10,101 nt of DNA from an uncultured Erysipelotrichaceae bacterium (lineage in GTDB: Bacteria > Bacillota_I > Bacilli_A > RF39 > UBA660). The notes beneath the pieces are model-generated. The model searched no databases. It was not told where the DNA came from and worked only from the letters and a program-made list of their open reading frames with translations. The stretch lies in assembly GCA_902766815.1 (NCBI GenBank), contig CACXEZ010000150.1:1-10101 (forward strand). The letters run 5' to 3'. Both the position numbers and the translations under genes were made by a program. Below are positions 6,242 to 10,101 of the stretch, piece after piece; the first letter of the stretch is position 1; each line of letters opens with the position of its first letter.

Positions 6242-7855
6242 TTAATTATAACTCCTTACTTCAGCAAATGCTTTCTTTAATCCAGATTTTCCATCAAATA
6301 CTTTTCCATTTGTCAGTTCGGCAATTCGTTCTAATTCTGACTCATCAGAACTACCAAATGTGATGCTATAGATTGGTATGTTTAATTTGTTTTTTTCATA
6401 ATAATTTCTTAAGTTATAGAAAGAACCTCCATTAGATTGACCATCCGTCATTAAAATTACGGTTTTTGTATATTCGTTAGAATCATCTTTATTTAATATT
6501 TTTAATGCTTCGATACTTGGACTATAAATATTGGTACCTCCATATGCAGATAAGCTAGTGATATTTTCTATTACTTCACCTGTTTCGTTTCCAAATTTTG
6601 TATCATATATTCTTTCTACATTTTCATTGAATGTTATTAATGTTATTTTATCTTGATTAGAAAATTGTAACATGTCTTTTCTGGAAATTTCATAATCTAG
6701 AATATCATTCATAGCTTCTTTTAGTTCTTTCAGTCCTTTTCCATACATACTTCCAGATATGTCTAGGCAGAAAACAACATGAGTAGGTTTTCTTAGCTTT
6801 TCAATGTATAGATTCATTGCTTCACTGATTACTTTTTTACTAGGATATTTCATGTCTTTTAAATATTTTGAGGTATCAATTCCCCATTCAGGATTGAAAA
6901 CTGTTTTATCTGTATTTTCTTTGATACCACCATACCAGGAGCGATATCCTAATTTTTCCATTTTATTAATTATCTTATCACTTCTTAGATATTTTTGTAA
7001 TAACTCAAATCTTTCTTTGGTTACTTCATCTTTAGAGTCGTTGTTAATATAAGCAAATGGCATATCATTGATAGCTACTCCATCAATGGGATAAATTAAA
7101 TATAGCGGTTCTTTTCCAGACTTTACTAGTTGTTTGTTCAGAGAAATGAGAGAACTTTCATAATTAATCATAGCATTATAGTCCCCTTTTAAATACATTT
7201 CTGTTAAGTATTCCTCATCTCCTGATACTCTTTCTACTCCTTTGAAGAAGTCTTTTAGGTTAGTAGTTAATTCTTCTTCTTGTAACATACTTTCTGTTAA
7301 TACTTCTGGGCTACCTGCTAAGCTATTTAAAAAACTTAAGTAAGTTGTGGCACCTGTATTAGTTTTTGTTACAGAAGACATTATATATTTTATACTACCA
7401 TCTTTGATTGAATTTAGGATATCTTTATTATAAATATCTTTTCCTATCAGACCTAATTCCTCTGCACGTGATTTTTCAATTCCCATTACTACTGGGTCAA
7501 TGACAATTGATTTACTATCTGTTGTTAAATTGGTGTTATCTAACATATATAGCCATATAGAGTTTGATATCCATACGGCATCATAGTTACTAGAATCATC
7601 ATTTAAAATATCTACTATTTCTAGATCTCCTGAGTGTTCAATTTCTACATCAAAACCTTTTTTCTTAGCATAAGATATTAATTCGTCATCCATGGCCCTA
7701 GTAGAAGTTGAGGATATTATCTTAAAGGTATCTTTACTTAAAAGTTTCTCAGAGATGTTACTTACTTCTCCACTATTAGAACAAGCATATACTAAGAATA
7801 TCAATATTAATACCATCCAGAAGTATCCATTAGATTTGTTTTTCTTTTTACTCAC
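6242..7855 (-). CDS. Lipoprotein with solute-binding-like domain fused to a VWA domain
   Basis: The signal region (hydrophobic residues 11-24) ends in VYAC, a near-consensus lipobox that would put a lipid on Cys25 and leave the protein on the outer membrane face. Residues 42-330 resemble a substrate-binding protein: FKIISSTSTRAMDDELISYA, YDAVWISNSIWLYML, TKTNTGATTYLSFLNSLAG. Residues 355-535 are a von Willebrand A domain with a complete metal site: D365-I-S367-G-S369, T441 in GGTN and D471 in MTDGQS. VWA domains with this site usually bind a protein ligand through a Mg ion. Start GTG at 7855 has AGGTG 5 nt upstream. It is the first gene of the operon, with a strong promoter 24 nt away. The order, binding domain first and VWA second, is the notable feature. 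Confidence 0.88.
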   Translation of the reverse strand: MSKKKNKSNGYFWMVLILIFLVYACSNSGEVSNISEKLLSKDTFKIISSTSTRAMDDELISYAKKKGFDVEIEHSGDLEIVDILNDDSSNYDAVWISNSIWLYMLDNTNLTTDSKSIVIDPVVMGIEKSRAEELGLIGKDIYNKDILNSIKDGSIKYIMSSVTKTNTGATTYLSFLNSLAGSPEVLTESMLQEEELTTNLKDFFKGVERVSGDEEYLTEMYLKGDYNAMINYESSLISLNKQLVKSGKEPLYLIYPIDGVAINDMPFAYINNDSKDEVTKERFELLQKYLRSDKIINKMEKLGYRSWYGGIKENTDKTVFNPEWGIDTSKYLKDMKYPSKKVISEAMNLYIEKLRKPTHVVFCLDISGSMYGKGLKELKEAMNDILDYEISRKDMLQFSNQDKITLITFNENVERIYDTKFGNETGEVIENITSLSAYGGTNIYSPSIEALKILNKDDSNEYTKTVILMTDGQSNGGSFYNLRNYYEKNKLNIPIYSITFGSSDESELERIAELTNGKVFDGKSGLKKAFAEVRSYN

Positions 7856-7878
7856 CTTCTCACCTCTATCTAATCAAT

Positions 7879-7907
7879 ACTATATCATAAATTAGTTTTT
7901 CTTACAA
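7879..7907 (-). promoter_or_regulatory. Promoter of the five-gene VWA-XpaC-TelA operon
   Basis: On the minus strand TTGTAA (7907-7902) and TATAGT (7884-7879) are 17 nt apart, and TGA in front of TATAGT makes an extended -10. The predicted start near 7872 gives a leader of under 20 nt before the GTG at 7855, leaving no room for a riboswitch. The -10 region shares 14 identical bases with the hpf promoter. It is the best promoter in the window and the only convincing one inside or before the operon. Confidence 0.8.
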
Positions 7908-7934
7908 GAAATTTAAAGAAAGATTTTATGGAAG

Positions 7935-7976
7935 TATCGAATCTATTTTTTTAGTTTCTATCGTTAGGTTCCGATA
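7935..7976. promoter_or_regulatory. TATCG repeats upstream of the operon promoter
   Basis: TATCG occurs at 7935-7939 and 7959-7963 and its inverse CGATA at 7972-7976. The last two form a 5-bp inverted repeat around 8 nt. They lie about 30-70 bp upstream of the -35 box, where an activator would bind. There is no U-run, so this is not a convincing terminator for the helicase remnant. Half-sites this short could arise by chance. Confidence 0.25.
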
Positions 7977-8008
7977 ATATCATAAAAGTAACTTAGTAAT
8001 ATTTTCAA

Positions 8009-9802
8009 TTATTTTCTCTTTATTTTAACATAATTATGCATATCTTTATAAAAGTATGCTTCTTCATTCATGTTTGCGATACTATAAATAGTATATAATT
8101 GATAGTAATATTCTTCTAGTTCTTTTTTATTTAGTTCAAAAGATTTAATTAATTCATGTATATTAATACCTAATTTATTTTCTTCTATTATCTTTTTCAT
8201 ATTATTTAGATATAATTTAAAATTATCTTCATCATTATTATAGTAACTTTCTTTCATCATTACACAAAGATAGTATAATTTTAAGAATACTTCTTTACTT
8301 TTTTTCGCATATGTTAAGTTATAATTTTTATCTTTATTACTTAATTCATTGATACTTCGTGAAGAAATTGTATATATTATATGTAGGCTATCAATCTGAT
8401 CAAGAAGAAGGGTTTCATCATCTAATTTTATATCCCTATATTTGAATTCATTTTGCATATATCCTGAATTTTTTAGCCAACTATATAATTGATAAGCTGT
8501 TGTGCCATCCTTTGTTGCATGAATTTTATCGCTTTGTTTTGGCCATTCTTTAAAGGTAATACAGTATTCTTTTAAATTAGAATACCATTTCATTATACTA
8601 TTATATATGTTAAGTCTTTTATATTGTTTGGATAAATTATCAAGTTTATCACGAAGAAAGGTTCCATCATCTAGTTTTATATCCTTATATTTAAATTCAT
8701 CTTTTATGTACCCTGAATTATTTAACCAACTATATAATTGATAAGCTGTTGTGCCATCCTTTGTCTTGTGCTTTTTATCTCCAGATTTTGGCCATTCTTT
8801 AAAGGTGATACAGTATTCTTCTAATTCCTGAATCCATTTTAAAATATCGAAACAATATTTAGATGTTCTATTATCTTGAATATTTTTCTTTAAATATTCT
8901 AAAAATTTTCCTTGTTCTATTTCTTCATCATAAATATTCATCTTTAAAGTAGTATATATATTTTCTATTCTATTTATTTCCTTCGTAGAAATATTTTTAC
9001 TTTTTCTTTTGTTTATTTCTTTTCTTACTTCGTTTACTAATTCTTGATAGATATGGATATTTCCTACTAAATCTAATACGACTGGTCTTATATGATGATT
9101 TCTTCCAGCTGTTAGGGCTCTACCTAGTTGTTGATAGAATAATGTTACTGAATTGGTTCCTCTTCCTAATATTAATGTATTAATATTTTCAGGATGAATT
9201 CCTTCATTATATTTATTTACAGTATATAATACTTTTAGTACTGAACTATTATCTTGTAAAAATGATTTTTCTTCATCTTCTGACTTTGAATATTCTAAAA
9301 ATGATATATAGTAATGAGCATTCTTATCAAGAGTATCAAACATTTGATATCTTAGATTATAAACATTATAGATTTCTTTTGTTTTTTCTTGCCTATTTTT
9401 TTCATTACTTGGTGGACAGAAGTATAATATTTTACTATTGGAATTTAAATATTTTCCGAATATTTCCGGTAGATTGCTATAGTTATTAATGTTTCTGATA
9501 AATTCATTAGTTTCTTTTAGTAATTTATCTTTCTCTTTTCTGTCTTCGAATTCGTTTATAATAATTTCTTTTGAGTTTAAAATTTCATTCATATAACGAA
9601 TTCCACAATCAATGTAGATGGGTATAGGAAGTTCTCCATCTACAATGGCTTCTGCTAATGTATATTGATAAATAATATCTTTATCAAAAGAGAATAAAGT
9701 GGCTTGGCCATCTGATCTTTGAGGAGTGGCACTCATGCCAAAATATTTTGTTTTTGGATGTGTTGTTTCATAATCATTGAAACTTAAATACCACTTTTCA
9801 AT
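8009..9802 (-). pseudogene. 5'-truncated superfamily II helicase with two HA repeats
   Basis: The open part from ATG 9736 gives 575 residues, but homology starts upstream, at about 9802, with IEKWYLSFNDYETTHPKTKYFG before MSATPQ. That is the stretch that normally follows the DEAH box, so Walker A and DEAH are missing. What remains is motif III (SATP, 2-5), motif V (NEGIHPENINTLI, 177-189), motif VI (QQLGRAL, 202-208), two helicase-associated repeats (about 298-372 and 381-455) and a helical C-terminal tail. No start codon with a ribosome binding site is present, and without the ATP site it cannot be an active helicase. The break lies next to lysS, suggesting a deletion joined the two. Its neighbours share no obvious function with it. 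Relatives are often found in accessory or defence regions. Confidence 0.8.
8372..8845 (-). repeat. Tandem 249-bp helicase-associated (HA) repeat pair
   Basis: Two coding repeats with a period of exactly 249 bp (83 codons) lie at 8621-8845 and 8372-8596. Both read EYCITFKEWPK, then KDGTTAYQLYSWL, NSGY, EFKY and DIKLDD. At DNA level 8477-8515 and 8726-8764 are identical over 39 bases, including silent positions. HA domains are helical modules thought to contact nucleic acid. The high DNA identity means a fairly recent duplication or ongoing gene conversion. Confidence 0.9.
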
Positions 9803-9815
9803 AGATATGGTCGTT

Positions 9816-9843
9816 ATTATATCATAAGTTTACAAAAAGTAAA
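9816..9843 (-). promoter_or_regulatory. Promoter-like sequence in front of the truncated helicase
   Basis: On the minus strand TTTACT (9843-9838) and TATAAT (9821-9816) are 16 nt apart, with TGA before TATAAT. The predicted transcript start (about 9809) is only a few bases before helicase homology begins at 9802, with no ribosome binding site or in-frame start codon between. This looks like a promoter that once served another gene, now fused to helicase debris. Confidence 0.5.
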
Positions 9844-9854
9844 AGATTTTTTAA

Positions 9855-10101
<247 letters not shown>

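Noticed and set aside
8372..8845. CRISPR-like or satellite array
   Set aside because: There are only two copies with a 249-bp period, fully inside a reading frame and in phase with codons. They are protein-domain repeats, and no short palindromic repeat array is present in the window.
1587..9821. Near-matching 15-base sequences AATGACAACCATATC (about 1600) and AATAACGACCATATC (about 9810), each beside a broken gene, as possible recombination sites
   Set aside because: A rough estimate gives many 13-of-15 matches by chance in a 10-kb window searched on both strands, so the similarity is not significant alone.

Overview
The window is very AT-rich (about 30% GC or less by eye) and every convincing gene lies on the minus strand. 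The secA and hpf pair, AGGAGG-type ribosome binding sites, an xpaC/telA pair and an ISL3-type transposase fragment all point to a low-GC Bacillota, probably a gut-type Bacilli or Clostridia lineage. I cannot place it more finely. The visible tryptophan codons that I checked are TGG and no gene needs TGA read as Trp, so the standard bacterial code fits even though none of the gene stops here is TGA.

Reading from high to low coordinates, which is the direction of transcription: the C-terminal end of lysS (9876-10101) closes with its own hairpin terminator. Next is a superfamily II helicase that has lost its Walker A and DEAH half. Its homology begins at about 9802, just behind a promoter-like sequence, and it runs to 8009 with two tandem helicase-associated (HA) repeats. 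A strong extended -10 promoter (7879-7907) then starts a tightly packed five-gene operon (1648-7855). These encode a lipoprotein joining a solute-binding-like domain to a von Willebrand A (VWA) domain, a membrane XpaC-family protein, a second membrane-anchored solute-binding-like protein, a TelA-family protein, and a CbxX/CfxQ-type AAA+ ATPase. Gene gaps are -20 to +10 nt.

Below the operon is a debris zone (1072-1647): an unidentified broken coding fragment, then the left end of an ISL3-like insertion sequence (terminal repeat, hairpin, 55-codon start of the transposase). Next come the housekeeping genes: long-form ribosome hibernation factor hpf (440-991) with its own promoter and terminator, and the start of secA (1-356), cut by the window edge.

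The most interesting part is the five-gene operon. The two envelope proteins would face outside and carry ligand-binding-like domains, one with an intact metal-binding (MIDAS) VWA domain. XpaC would sit in the membrane. TelA and the AAA+ ATPase would act inside. Together they look like one cross-membrane stress or envelope-remodelling machine. That role is inference: xpaC/telA pairing is known (B. subtilis xpaC-yaaN), but its biochemical function is not established. The AAA+ protein also seems to carry a second, degenerate AAA domain in its N-terminal half.
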